From assembly GCA_013399115.1 (NCBI GenBank), contig VXAA01001518.1, positions 479,856-543,855 of the forward strand: a stretch of 64,000 nt of DNA, read 5' to 3'. This DNA comes from Anseranas semipalmata. Taxonomy: Eukaryota; Chordata; Aves; Anseriformes; Anseranatidae. Shown one piece after another: positions 1 to 13,287 of this stretch; position 1 is the first letter of the stretch, and each line of letters begins with the position of its first letter. The notes beneath the pieces are model-generated. The model did no database searches and had not been told where the DNA came from. It saw only the letters and a list, made by a program, of their open reading frames with translations. The position numbers were made by a program, and so were the translations under genes.

Positions 1-1517
1 TTTGCAAACCTTATTAGTGAAGAGAGTGTGATCTGGTGTACCAAAACCAAGTGATTTGAAACAATTTCTCTCTACATTTATTAAGACTGACACTAAGAAA
101 CACAGAACACAATACTATATGAGGAAAATATCCTTTTTTTTTTTTTTTAAGTGCATTTCAGTAAGTGTCTTAGCTGGCAGGGGAGTCTGAGATGTTGTTG
201 CATTCATGTATTTAGCCGCCTGCCCTTTGTCCATCCCAAATAAATAAAGATGAAGCAGGATCGTGACCATAGCAAAATCCTTCCTCACTTACCCTAGTGC
301 AAAATGACTGACTAAAAAATCTGCAAGTGGTTAAAATCCAGGCTGCTTTGGATACTTTTCTCCAAGTTAAATAGACTAGGTGGGAATCAATTCACTTAAC
401 CTTGTGACAACATTGGTGGATTCATCATACCTAATGTTGCAAGGCGGACTCACTTCCATACTCAGACTCTTAGTTTGGTGTCTACATGTATGTACAAACG
501 TCAGAGATTCATTTCACATCATGCATGACTCAGTTGCCTAATCACAGCTGCCTTGTGCCACCAAAGACCTCCTGGTGTATTCAAGTGAGTTGTGAGATAC
601 CAGAAATGACATGGGATTTACAGAAGACCAGCAAAAGGTAATGAAAAGATATACTTGGCTGTCTCAGATGGAGCTATCACCGATGTTTAGGCAACAGAAT
701 TGTACTTCTGTTGGTTCCTGAATTGTTCCTTTTGCTCTGCTGGCTGCAGCCACCAGGAGAGATAGTCAGAAGACAATTTGTTCCAACCTTTGAGAACTGT
801 TCCCCACGGACAGAAGTCTTCTGGTTGCAGTCACTACAGAGATCCCAGTAAAAATTCTCAACTTTATTCCCAAGCTCTAGGCAAAAAATATTCAAAGAAA
901 ATTGCTAGCCTTTTTTCCAAAACACTGTATGATCTGTTAGAATTGAAAGTGAAGGCAAGATCATGAAACATGCAAAGAAGGAAATACTGAAGCTTAAATA
1001 ATATAGAAATGTTTTAAATAATGCTGACTTTCTAACCTTATCTCACATTTTAGGGCTTCTGTGATTACCTTGCAGGTATCAATTTGGAGAGTATGTCTGA
1101 AAACTGATTTTCAAAAATCATAGCTCTTACAAACCATGGCCCAGAAAACATATATTGATCACTGCTCAGTTATGTTCAGCTTTTATAAAGATGAGAGATA
1201 ACAGGCATTCCAAAGCCAGGTTAACGGGCTATCTGTGTCTGCAGAGAGCTGGCTTATGTGTGATCGTGATCCTGCATGTTTCAAACATGAAGAAAACAAC
1301 AGACCAGAAAGAAGGGAAAAGTGAAACAAAAAAGTAGAGAATGTGAATAACCTTTCTCTGAAAGACAAAAATGCAAATAGATCAAAGGCATTTAAAATTT
1401 AAAATTAGATACTTTTTAAAAATTACTATCAGGAGTCACAGGAGAGGTGTGAAAAATTTTTGTACCAGTAAAAGGGAAGAAAGGAATAGGATATATATAT
1501 ATATTTAATTAAGATGA

Positions 1518-1802
1518 TCCTCCCCAAAATTGGCTGAATTGCTAACAAGGGTTATTAATGCTACAGCATTAGATCTTCTTATAAGAGGAGACTTGTTAAG
1601 AGTATGCATAATAATGAATGATTTAGGGGTAACAAAAGAGAAATTTATAGCACAAGGTGAACGAGATCATCAACAAAATCAGGTAGTGGCAAATTTTACA
1701 CTCTGGGATAGTGTTTTTTCTTCAGATGATTTATGGTCAGTGGAATCATGCTCTCAGCAGTACTATGTGAACCACAGTGACCTTCAAAGAGAGGCTGAGT
1801 AA
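1518..1802 (+). pseudogene. Unrecognised short open frame, no family assigned
   Basis: The frame is open for 94 codons between a TGA at 1515 and a TAA at 1800, with no ATG near its left end. The first in-frame ATG is about codon 34. The predicted peptide has a mixed, protein-like composition (for example ANFTLWDSVF and DDLWSVESC) rather than low-complexity sequence, unlike most chance frames here. I do not recognise a family. The reading frame closes quickly on both sides, and the third codon positions are AT-rich like the surroundings. It could be a fragment of an old inserted gene, or chance. Confidence 0.15.
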
Positions 1803-1987
1803 TTTCAAGGATAACAAGAATAGCAAGAGAAATTCTAATAAATAAGAACAAAAAAAGTCCTTTGTAAAGGGTTTTGAATCTTGTCTTTCATACATTTAAT
1901 TTATCTTTAAATATTAAAAGGTCAGAATAGATTTTACTCTGGATATAGTTTACTGCAGTTCTGTCTACTCTGTTTTTGGTGTTCTGT

Positions 1988-2072
1988 ATTATATTATATT
2001 ATATTATACTTCTATTCTATTCTATTCTATTCTATTCTATTCTATTCTATTCTTTATTTATTTATTTTATGC
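1988..2072. repeat. Compound microsatellite (TATTA)n-(TTCTA)n-(TTTA)n
   Basis: Three adjoining short tandem arrays. TATTA units run about 1988-2009, then roughly nine TTCTA units 2010-2052, then TTTA units to about 2072. The pure pentamer block is directly visible and is a likely length polymorphism. Confidence 0.95.
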
Positions 2073-2904
2073 CACCTGGTTCTCAGCAGGATGCATGAGC
2101 AAGCAGTCTCATGCCATGCATGGACAGCTCTGGCACTTGCCTTAATGTGGTCAGCCCCAGTCTACTGTTTCTTTGCCCGTGGGTGAATGGCAGAGGGCAT
2201 TCAGACCCTCAGAAGGAATCAGATATATTTTCTTGTCTTATGTTTCCCCTCCATAAGGTTTCCAAATTTCTAAAAGACATTCTATTTTTAAAAGAAAAAT
2301 TGCCCTTGAGACATAATGTTGTTTTATACCCATGAGTAGTGGCTTGCCTACGGCACTTGTTGTATCATAATTGCAGATGCTGCAGTACTGAGTTATAGAT
2401 TACTGACATCACAAATTGCAGTGTTAAATTCAAAACTATTGTTCTTCATTGTAATAAAAATAATTAAGGTGCTTTATATATTCACGTTTAATAAGAGCTT
2501 CACATTTTAAAATAGATATAATATTGGGTAAGCATATTAGTGATCCAATGATAATGCAGAAAGTGAAGACCATATTGCTGACAAAGAAATTGTGAGGAAA
2601 GACTTTGCTCAGGCTGACATAGACTTGAAAAGATAACAGATGGATTTACAAAGTTTTACTTTGGCCTGTGTAGACAAAGGGTCAACTTCGGTAAGTAACT
2701 CCCTCGTGATTGATACCACACCACATATGAAATGACATTAACCCATAAACCCATTGTGCTAAATGCTGTACAAATCCAGAAAAAATAAATAAATAAAGCC
2801 TGCTCAAAGTGCTTATGATCTGAACAGAAAGGCAAGGGACAAGAGATGAATATAAGCAGTCTGGGAGCAGGTGGATGAGGACAAGTAGGCTCATAGTTCA
2901 GCAT

Positions 2905-3132
2905 GAATCACAGAATCACAGAATGTCTGAAGTGGAAGGGACCTCTGGGTCCATCTGGTCCAAGCCCCTGCTCAAGCAGGGACGCCCAGAGCAGGGTGCC
3001 CAGGCCACGTCCAGGCAGCTTTTGAAGATCTCCAAGGAGGGAGATTCCACAGCCTCTCTGGGCAACCTGTGCCAGGGCTCAGTCACCTGCACAGGAATAA
3101 AATCATTTCCTGATGTTCAAAGGGAAACTCTC
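2905..3132 (-). mobile_element. CR1 LINE, 5'-truncated 3' end
   Basis: On the plus strand the segment opens with the repeated octamer-like unit of the CR1 tail (AATCACAGAATCACAGAATG). It continues with the well-known 3' terminal region seen in reverse complement (GGAAGGGACCTCTGGGTCC, then CAAGCCCCTGCTCAAGCAGG). The element is therefore inserted on the minus strand, with its 3' end at about 2905. Only the last ~230 bp are present, which is typical 5' truncation. The right edge is approximate. Confidence 0.93.
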
Positions 3133-3399
3133 TAGAGGCCCTTTGCCTCTAAATGAGAGGCCTGTTTTTCTGCATAGCAGCAATCAAGCTAATGCCAAAA
3201 CTTTATGAGCACCACATCAGGAAGGGTTCCCAAAGGAGAGACAGCTGTGGTAGTTTTGCAGATTTCTGGAGAGTTCTGCCAAAAGATGTCATGAGCTCAG
3301 AAGAGAACTGCTGATAGATAGTAGCACGTCAGGATTGTCTCTCAAACCCCAAAAGAAGGATGTTGAAAGGTTTTGGTTGAGTGGATGCAAATTCATTTG

Positions 3400-3442
3400 A
3401 AATAAAAAATAAACAAATAAAAACAAATAAAAAAAATAAAAA
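3400..3442. repeat. A-rich low-complexity tract
   Basis: AAATAAA/AACAAATAAA-type sequence directly abuts the 3' end of the next CR1 copy. It may mark an A-rich insertion target. Confidence 0.8.
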
Positions 3443-3612
3443 ATCATATAATATTCTGAGTTGGAAAGGACTGACAAGGATCATCGAGTCCAACTTCTGG
3501 ATCCACACAGGATTGCTCAAAAATCAAACTCTATGTCTGAGAGCATTGTCCAAATGCTTCTTGAACTCCAGCAACCCTGGTGCCATGACCACTTCCCTGG
3601 GGAGCAATATCT
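3443..3612 (-). mobile_element. CR1 LINE 3' fragment, older subfamily
   Basis: The segment begins with TGAGTTGGAAAGGACTGACA, then ATCATCGAGTCCAACTTCTG and a block about clustered residual words such as GAGCATTGTCCAAATGCTTC and GCCATGACCACTTCCCTGGG. This is the reverse complement of a CR1 3' end. It is more diverged than the copy at 2905-3132 and from a different subfamily type. The left boundary is clear from the tail. The right end is uncertain and similarity may continue weakly to about 3775. Confidence 0.85.
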
Positions 3613-3849
3613 TGCACCATATCTTTTCCTGTTTCATGTGGATCTAGCAAAGAACTTCTGCTCATCTGGACCAAAAGCATCAAGGCTCCAGAGTCCTGAT
3701 GCCACAACTTATTCAGCAGATCTCTTCACCATAAAATCCAAGAGGATCTTGTATCTTGGATACTTAAATACAAGATGATCTGATTTTATTAGAAATCTTA
3801 TTCCCGTCTAGCAACTGATGGGCATTCACTTTGTTTTGCTAGAGTTAAC

Positions 3850-4262
3850 CTGTCCCTCCCATACGATTTAAGATAATGGGTCTCTTTAGCTTGGAGAAGA
3901 GGAGACTGAGGGGTGACCTTATTAATGTACATAAATTTTTAAGAGGGGAGTGTCAGGAAGATGGAGCCAGGCTCTTCTCCTTGACATCCAACGATAAGAC
4001 AAGGGGCAATGGGTACAAGCTGGAACATAGGAGGTTCCACTTAAATATTAGAAGAAAATTCTTCACAGTGAGGGTGACAGAACATTGGAACAGGCTGCCC
4101 AGAGATGTTGTGGAGTCTTCTCTGGAGACATTCAAAACCCGCCTGGATGCGTTCCTCTGCGACCTGATCTAGGTGATCCTGCTCGGGCAGGGGGATTGGA
4201 CTAGATGATCTCTCAAGGTCCCTTCCAATCCCTAATGTTCTGTGAATCTGTGAATCTGTGTG
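3850..4262 (+). mobile_element. CR1 LINE 3' end with ORF2 C-terminus and octamer tail
   Basis: Plus-strand copy covering the last ~100 codons of ORF2 and the short 3' UTR. It ends in tandem units of the form TGTGAATC (4240-4262), the characteristic CR1 terminus. The 3' UTR word GACTAGATGATCTCTCAAGG is diagnostic. This is the best-preserved CR1 in the window. The two neighbouring copies are in the opposite orientation. Confidence 0.95.
3876..4172 (+). pseudogene. CR1 ORF2 (reverse transcriptase protein) C-terminal fragment
   Basis: An uninterrupted 98-residue frame matches the C-terminal end of CR1 ORF2, with motifs [33 protein letters not shown] and [18 protein letters not shown] in the expected order. 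The frame runs into a stop a few codons upstream (TAA at 3846). No reverse transcriptase or endonuclease domain is present, so the copy is dead on arrival through 5' truncation. The start Met is internal and is not a real initiation site. Confidence 0.92.
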
Positions 4263-7200
4263 CCAGATATATTTTTGGGGCAGGACTTGATAAAGAATTT
4301 TCCCTCACCAGTGGAAATGCAGAACTTGGATTCATTTCAGCTCATGTAGAATTAAAATTGTAGAGAGTTAAGCATAATCCATCACATATCAAAACAACAA
4401 CCACATAAAACCTCTGGGACAGCTATGCTGCTTTCAGAACCTTGGCACATGCATTTAAAAATGGGTAGGCTAAAATTGAAATTAATGCCAGTTTAAGCAT
4501 TCAGAGAGATCACCCAGCTCTCTGTCTTATACAAATGCATTGACTACTGCTTCCAGTCCCTGGAGGTTTGAATGGATCTACAGAGAGCAATGAAATGCAT
4601 TGACACAGGACTTTGCAAATGCAGCTTGACCACTTTATTTCACATGACTGTCCCCCAGAGAGAGAAAATACATGCACACTTATTTTCTTTATTTGGCAAA
4701 TCTTTAATTAGAAAATCAGTCTTTTCTTTATTATAAAATTTCACAAGCTGATAAATCTTGGTAGGTTATAGAGAGAATATTTTTTTCTATGAACCCAATA
4801 TAAAAGTTAAAATAAATAACAACATTCAACAGATTATCTTTTCCCCCATACTATCTTACTTATTACAAAAAAGCCTATGGTCATCAACCTTTACTTAGAA
4901 ATCATAGATGTCTATTGCAGCCTTTCATGACTTGATGACATTAATAGTTAGATGATATATTAATCATTTTTTTTGTGACTCTGACTAGCAAGAGTTGAAA
5001 TGCAACTGGCTTAGATCTAAACTCATACATGGAATTTTAATGTTCTGAACTCAGCAAAACAATTATGTGCAGGGGAGCATATAGTCAAATTTATTATAGT
5101 GCTGTCTCTTTTTAAAGAAAATTCCAAGTATTAATTAGCATTAAAACATTAAAATTGATTAAGCAATAAAGCTTGCAATTTTACATACTGTTTTTGCACC
5201 AGAGTGCTGCTAACATCTGCTGGTGTGTTCGTGCTGTCTGCGAGGTGTGAGCATGCCTATGAGCCAGGACTCTCCAGCTGAACACAGTAGGGCTTCCTTC
5301 CACATGAGACTGGCATGAAGAGACTTTGACTATAAGTGCAACACTGTAACCTGGATATCTTTATAGAACTGCATTAAATGACATGATCACTACTTAACTG
5401 AACCATGCACCTACATGTGAAAAAAGCCCCAAGTTTGTTTACTGCATGTTTACAAAGTGGCTGCTTCCCTGGAAAGAAGTGTCCAGGTGATGAAATGAAA
5501 TTTCACATGAGAAATGAATATACAGTATCTACATTAGCTTATGCTCCTCATTTAAATTATGAACAGTTCATCATTCATATCTAATTAATTGAATGGAGCC
5601 TAAAGCCTGGGGTTTTGTATCTATTTTGCATAGTGCATTTAATACCCAGTATTTTCTTGCTTGCATGATTAGTGTCTAAGAGAAACAGTTAAATAAATAC
5701 ACAGTCATTTACTTAATGTCACAGTTTATTTAAAGCATTTTGAAGCTGAAATAATGAAAAGAGGACTGGGCAGATTACTTGGCAAACTGCACAAAATTTA
5801 TTACTGCACTGAATAAGTATATTGCACTGTCTAACATGGTCACTGTTAAATTACCAACTTTTAGACACTGTCTAGATAATTTTCTGTGATTTTGCGCTTC
5901 TCCCCAAGATACCAGTAAATGTATGGTTTGAATTCTGGACTTTAATGGAAGCGCTACTGAAAATAATTAATTGTTGTCACCCAAGGTCAGGATCAACAAT
6001 GAATACAGCAATAATGCAGCTCATCTTCTAAGACACTTCATTGTTGATTCCTCTGTATGTATCCATACCTCTTCTGAGATGCATTTGTCAACACATTATC
6101 TGATTTCTGTCTCAGCAGGCTTGTTCCAAAGCCCACTGATGCTCATAAAAATATTCTTCTTGTTGCTAGGCTCCAGGCAGGTCTCTCATGAGCCTCATCC
6201 TGATGTTTGTAGTTTTTCTGCTACTCCCTCAGAGTTAGTTTTTCTAGATATTTGGCTGTACCCATTGTTCTGTCTGTTGGCTGCCGTCCTCAAAGGAGAT
6301 GTACTCCACAAAAATCCCTTCAGAATCGCAGAAGATTTACTCACCTCACCTCACCTCTGCAATGTCAACACAATGCCTGAACTAGACCTCCCAACCTCGT
6401 CAACAGAAAGGAATAGGTGCTTTAAGGACACAATTCATTTTTCCTGTTATTCTTTTCTTTTTTTTTTTTTTTCCCATCTTCATTATGATCCAATGCATTG
6501 TGTCCAGAAAATGCCTACTTCTCTCTCTTGTCCAAGAAGAGAGTCTAAGAAGGTGGGTTTGCATGCACATGTCCTAATTTTGGGCAGAAGAACCCCAGGC
6601 TGTCATGTTGGAGTCTTGGTTTGAATTTATATTCTTGGGTTGGAAGTCTTAAAAGCAGTTGTCTCTTATTTGTCAACTCTGATCAAGGTCAGACAAAGTT
6701 TAACTGCAGAAGCCAGTGGGATTGTTTAGCTGAAACATACTGAAAAGCCTGATTTTAACTCTTTCTGTTCAGGAAACTGTCACCTTGAAGTTGCATATGG
6801 GTTCATAACTGCATGAATTGCTGAAGGAGGAATTTGTCTTAGCTAAGAAAATAGAGCTGGACATGAGATTCCATCAAGAAAATAGAATGAAATTGGGATC
6901 TATTTTTTTTTTGCTAATTGATTATCATCAAAAGAATCAACGTTGTGTGTGCAGATGGTTTGGCTAAACATATGGGTACATTTCAAGCTCTTCCATATGT
7001 TTCAAAATACTGAATGTTTCATAACTAAAAGCATAGTGAGCTCCAAAGGAAAAAAAAAAAAAAAAACAACAACAAAAGAATAAGACAAGTCTTTCATATT
7101 GGAATGTATGATGTTAATGAGACTGAAGTTTCAGCTTCAAACATTAAATTGAAGAGTTTTGAGTTGAGAATGTAACAACATGTAATAAATGCAACATAGT

Positions 7201-8523
7201 CTCCCTTCCAGTTTTGATATTCAAAAAGAACAAGGAAAAATCAAAATAAAATAGATCAGAAAACATTATCTCCTGTTTGTCCTGAAAATACTGATAGTGA
7301 CTGAATGGATACTAGGAAAGTATAGACAACATATAAACAAATATAAGACCGTTGAAAGTGATATTATCCTGGGGATTATGCCAGCATTTGTCCCTGATGT
7401 ATTGCTCTTCTATTTATCTACCTCTATGTAACAGACTGTAGTCATTTATATTTCAGTTAAGTAATAACAATAATTTTGGAAGCAGAACCAGATCACTCTT
7501 GTCCCCACCTGTAGCAGATGACAGAATCTGATGCAGAAACATGCTGAAGTCATAAGTAGCATTTCCAACAGTTGCAGAAGGCTGTGAAGCAGTCCTCAGG
7601 GTAAGTAAGTGAAATACAAATTGTGACAAAATGAGTACAAATGGCAGCTTGCATCAAAAAGGACTATCAAGCTATCAAGTAATTGCTCCTCTTTTTGCAG
7701 GACTCAGACTATGCTGTTTATATACTCTAGTGATGGTCATGGCATTAAAGTGTGCATAAAGTCTCACAAACTACTGTTCAGCAAGTTCAAGCACTAGGCA
7801 CATACCCTTATGAGAATGTAATCTAAACGATTTTACTAAAACACTGGATATTTTAATGCTCAGCAGTAACTAATATTGGAAAATGCTGAAGCATAGAAAC
7901 AGAAAACTAGGAGTTCCTCCCTTATGGCATGTATTGTATTCAGTTTGGGCAATGCATGAAATATCACACTTTGCAATGTATGTGCAGAGAGAGCAGAGCC
8001 ATTTGCTGATTCATACTGTAAATTTTCATCCTCATGGAGCATGAACTAAACTCTGGGTCATGAGCTAGCAGAACCTATCATTTGATTGCAAACAGCTGTT
8101 TAAATATATATAGACATACATGTAAAAGAAATGAATCATTTATTTATGCTTTGCAATAAAACATGAGGCTGCTCATCCATTATTTATCTGTGCAGTGGAA
8201 AATCAGGAATAAGGATGCAAAATTTCACTGAAACTTTTCTTGCTTGTGCTGTACATCACTGTGTTCTGAAATAAAATCCCTGGTGTCCTTCCTCCCTTAA
8301 ATTTTGATCCAGAGCAATCAGCAGAACTGCTGCACAGATGGGAAAACACATGGTGCTCCTTGCCCAGGCTTTCAGGCAGAGCAGAAATGGGATCTTGCTC
8401 CTTTCTCTCTGCAATCATTTTTTTTTAATTTTATTCTGTTGAAGACAGTCTAATTCCACTTCCCACAAGAGAAAACCCAGGACAATTATGAAAGTAAGAG
8501 GGAGATGTGAGGGTTGAATCTCT

Positions 8524-8592
8524 GTTTTGTTTTTTTTTTTTTGTTTGTTTGTTTTGTTTGTTTGTTGTTTTTGTTTGTTTTTGTTTGTTTTG
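8524..8592. repeat. T/G-rich (TTTG)n tract
   Basis: A poly-T run followed by irregular TTTG and TTTTG units. It resembles an old simple repeat. No adjoining retroelement body was recognised. Confidence 0.9.
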
Positions 8593-8768
8593 CCAAAATA
8601 CATCCATTTTAAGTCTGTTAACTTAAATTTTGGAGAGATATCACAGAATTCAGTGTGGCAGATTTCCTAGGCAGTTATTACCAGCACTGTCTCATTTTTT
8701 CCTTTACCTTACTCTGTGTGTCTTTAACCATCTGCCCTCCCTGGGGCTGTAGCTGTCTTGGTCCAATC

Positions 8769-8790
8769 TTGTTTGTTTGTTTGTTTGTTT
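8769..8790. repeat. (TTTG)n microsatellite
   Basis: Five perfect tandem TTTG units. Confidence 0.9.
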
Positions 8791-9739
8791 CAAGAGAGCC
8801 TAGACAGTGGAGCCTTACAAGCTCTGCTGCACAACTAATGGTAACACTGGTTGTAGTTCAGCACCAACTAATTCCTGGTCTTTGGAAAATGCTGTTTTAT
8901 CAATATTTGCTTTTCTTACAAATCAGGATAAAAAGTTGAATTTTATTATTACAGTTGTTATTTACCATTTAGTAACTATTGTTATTAATTTTATTCTTAA
9001 ATCCTGGAAGAGATGGATTTAGAAATATTTCATTTTGCTGTTTTTCAAATGGGATGGAGGATTTTAATTGTTCAGTGTCAAAATATTTTGTTTCAATTTG
9101 TTGACCTTGTTGTTTCTGTTCGTGTCCTTGGGACATTAAACTGTTTCCCTGTCATGGCACACTGCCTTTTAGACGTTATAGTTTGAGTCTACTGACTGGC
9201 TTGATGCTGGGCTACTTCTCCCATGATGCCAATGCAATTCCCCTGGGATCCGATGCTCCTATGACCCTTTTCTTAGGGGGGACTTATGGATTACACCACA
9301 TTGACACCCCATGAGATGTGCCATTTGGCTGCAGATCCTGACCAATACATGGAGGAGAAACAAACATTTGTACAATATAAGGTATGGAAAATCACCAGCA
9401 AATGTGTTTTCATGCTGAGCTGATGTAGAGGAGACAGGTTACTGCATTTGATCAGGAAATCTACCATTCTACTTGTGGTTAAGAGCTTCCACCACTGCCC
9501 TGAGAACTTCACAACGGCTCAGCCAAGAAGTCTTCCAATGTGTGATTTTACTGGCAACCACTGTATTTAGTATTTGATCTTTGTTCAAACTTTACACAGA
9601 GAAAACTTCATAGGTTGTGTTGCTGAGTGCAAAGCAATGTAAGACACAGCTATATTCACCTCACTTACTAAACGAGAGACTTACTGAGCTCTCAGCACCC
9701 CTTTACACAAAGCTAGAAATGGCCTTGACTGTGTGCTCA

Positions 9740-9765
9740 TACACACACACACACTTACACACACT
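9740..9765. repeat. (CA)n microsatellite, interrupted
   Basis: ACACAC run interrupted by a single CTT, then a second short ACAC run. Confidence 0.92.
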
Positions 9766-11099
9766 TCTCAGGTCAAGAGATGTTTGTACTGCCGCTACAT
9801 AAAAGATCACATCTTTCTATGCAGGAAAAAGTTTTCAACAGCTACCAAAACAAAGCTGCTAGCTAGGAGAACCTTATTTCAGGGTTAGGCAGACTATTTG
9901 TACTTCACTTACCACCATGCAAAAGCTTTCATGCAAATACAACACCATGGGCAATGCACAGAGAGATGTTCACATTGAGAAATACATGAAAATCTTTCAG
10001 ACAAACATAATCTCTCACAGGACAAAATAATTTGTTATACCCACTCGGCACAAAGCCTTACAACTTCTTCAAGATGCAGCTCATGCAGATTAACAGTTTA
10101 ACAATGTCCTCTTATTCAGTTGCTATCTACCCTCTATTCTGTTGCTATCTACTGTATCTTCCTTCACCTCCTCAACACACTCTTCACTGTGTTATCTGGC
10201 ATTTCACACTTTATCTCTTTGGCTGCATCAAGGCATTACACTTCTAGGACTGCCAATCCATCAGTTTTCACAGCTACTAAGTTCACATAAAAAAAACTTA
10301 GAAAAATAAATTCTTATATGCTCATATCCAAAGCCTCAGACCTGGCTCTTCACACACTCTAGACATTTTAAATTCTTGTGTTCCTATTGATTTTGGAGAT
10401 ATTAATGGTATCTGGACATGATAACCACAGGAGCAACGCACAATTGTAAGTTTTCTCTCTGCTATTCCCAAAACTCTGTGGATGTATTCATTACGTCGTC
10501 AGGTTTCTCAGATCCCTGTGGATTGCACAGTCCCCTCATTTTTCAAAGGTTTTAGTTTGTGACACTAATTATGCCAGAGAAGCCTCTAGAAATATATTCT
10601 TAATGGTAGATGTGAGTGTAGTGTTCTAGAGAAAGTTTTCTCTTAACTGTCCATTTAATCTAATTAAAAAATAGGCTTTTTTTTTTTTCTTTTGCTCTCA
10701 GAGTTCAGAATGTGAGAAGTCACAAGCACGAGTTGTATGAGGGCACAGTTTTGCATTTAATCCTGAACTCTGCAGTGAGTGAAACTAAATCCTTGGGTCC
10801 AGACTGTCTCTACTTAGGAGACAATTGTGGTTGTGGTTTTGTTTCTGACAAGCAACTCTGTAATTTTAAGGTGAAAGCTGAAGATTGCACCTGCATGTTG
10901 AATGCTTTTAAGTCATCAGAGAGATTTTGGAAACAATTCCTGCTGACCTGAGACTTGTCAAGACAGTGCAGAGCACCTGTACAACCAAGGGGAGGAGGGC
11001 AATATGCTACCACAATATTACAAAGCATCAGCCTTTCCCTCCTGCTAAGTGAAGGTAGAGGGTTGAGACATCAAAGGAATTCTGTCAAAATCAAAAAAA

Positions 11100-11129
11100 N
11101 NNNNNNNNNNNNNNNNNNNNNNNNNNNNN
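11100..11129. other. Assembly gap (30 N) inside a poly-A tract
   Basis: Thirty unresolved bases flanked by A-runs on both sides. The true length of the homopolymer is unknown. Any open frame spanning it is meaningless. Confidence 0.98.
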
Positions 11130-13264
11130 AAAAAAAAAAGATTCTTCAGGTTGCCTTTACCTGCATTAACAGTGGAAACTATACCTTACATTATTAAAAA
11201 TGAGTGAATTTTTAAAAGACTCATGCATTTTTAACTGGCTTTGTATCCCCTTTCCTTCTGCAACACATTCTTCAAAAGCAATGAAACTTGGTCTATTTCA
11301 GTTTTATTTCTAGGCAGTTCCATGTTTTGGGGGATCACCCATTAACACCAGGATGACCAGGATATTCAAGCACATCTAAGGATTTTCAAGTCCTTGATTA
11401 GATATCCCTTAAGGGGTACAAAAAATGGTGAAAATACAAGCTCTGAAAAAATGGTCTTTTGAAGCTCTCTCAGTCTGGGGAACTCCAGTAATGAGGTGAT
11501 CTCAAAGGTGCTGCACAGCCAGGCTTTTCAAAAACTTTAGAAAGATAAAAGTACACTTCTACTAGATTTTCAAAAGCTCCTAAGCAGTAAGCCTCAATGG
11601 AAGTTAGGCACCATCTTCACGCATCTCTTCAAAAATCTGCCTCATTTCCTGACTTCTGTAGAAGTTGGCCACCTTGCACACTTAGCAGGTTTTGTGGAGG
11701 TTGCTTATACTTTTTTTTTTTTTTTTTTAGTGTTTCAGTGGGTTTTCTGTTACATTGGATCTTCTATTTTGGTTCAGCTACATCTATTTTTAGCAAGTCA
11801 ACACATGAATCACATTTCCAGGAACCAGCTGTCAAGGGACTGCTTGTTAAACTTTATGAGCAGGAGATCCCTCACACTTCTGTGGTCTTAAGAGAGCTAT
11901 TCCTCCGGGGATTCCTCAGAAGAATTAAAAATAGCAACCTAATTAATTAAGAACACGAGTGCAAAGTCATGCTGAGGAGATGAGCTATTTATAACAGGGC
12001 GGCCAAGATGACATGGAAAAACTGTGCTGCTTAGAGGTTTTTGCTGTAAAATATCCCAGTGAAGTTCTAAAGAAAGAAAACCACTTCTGTTTGAATATCA
12101 GGATGTGAATTAAAGGTCTGAAAAATGAGAAAATAATAACATACAGAAGTACCCCAAAATCATATGCTACCAAGCTGTTAGTTGTTACTAATTATATTCT
12201 CGGTAGACTAAGGCCGTTCCATTATAAGAATGTCAGAAAAAAAATGAAGCTATCCTCATTTGTATTCCTTTTTTGTACAAATTTATTTGGGGAAGAGTTT
12301 TGATGTTACAGTGCATTATACATAGAAATAGATATGTTTTCATTTAAAAAGTTGTCTGTCATCTCTGTGGCTGAATGTGAATGGGAAATGTGTGCCATTG
12401 TAACGGCATTTTAATGATCACAGTTATAAATTCTAATTTATAGCAATAACCAAATCATTGCTGATAGAAGGGAAAAGAATTTTAATGAAAGATTAATTAT
12501 TTAGCCTGGTGGGTGTAACATGGTACATCCCAGATGCATCTCTGATCTGAATTGTCTGTAAACATCAGACCTTGGATTCAGCTTCATTCAGAGCTCTCAG
12601 AGTCCAAGGGCTTCTTTCCTTTGACATCAAAGCCAAGGACAATGTTGTGGCTGAGCCTAACCATTACTAATCATATCATGTACTGTAAGAGATGCTCTCG
12701 GTATTCCCTCTTTCTCACCTCCAGCCTCATTTCATAACTGATCACATAGGATATGCCTCAGGGGAAAAAGAAGAAAGAAGGCTGAGACAGTGAAATAGAG
12801 TATGCAGCCCACCTACTGAGCTAGGGAGTTGAAACAAACTACGTATCTCCATCCATCACAAGCCTGTGATGCCATCCAGCAGGAGCAAAGTCTATATGGG
12901 AAGGGGTGGTTTGACTGTTTTGGAGTGTTTGAAGCTCTGTGTAGCAGGGAAAGACAGAGAGGAAGGCTGAAGAAAACACCGGGAATGCAGATATAAAAAT
13001 AGCCAGAAGTACAGCCAGACTGGGAGCACGGTTCTTAAAAATGCCTATGCAAAAATTTCTTGGTTTGAACCCGAGAAGAAGCAGGGTCTTTCAGTGAGCC
13101 AGAGAAGCTGCTTCCTCCTGCCTGCTTCCCAATGCATTCAGGGAGCCAGTGCCTTTCACTTTCCTCATAGATGAAGGAGGAAGACATTGAAGAAACACCT
13201 GAAATTTTATCAATTTCTCCTGCCATCAGAAATGACTGCAACCTCCAAATTTGGTTAATTGCCA

Positions 13265-13287
13265 GGAAGAAGAAGAAGAAGAAGAAA
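13265..13287. repeat. (GAA)n microsatellite
   Basis: Six to seven tandem GAA/AAG units ending in an A-run. Confidence 0.92.

Larger units (their letters stand above)
1..2904. other. Noncoding flank with simple repeats and one unexplained short frame
   Basis: AT-rich DNA without a recognisable gene. It contains a poly-T run near 133-148, a short TA run near 1491-1505, a compound microsatellite at 1988-2072 and a 95-codon open frame at 1518-1802 that I describe separately. Nothing else is identifiable by eye. Confidence 0.5.
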
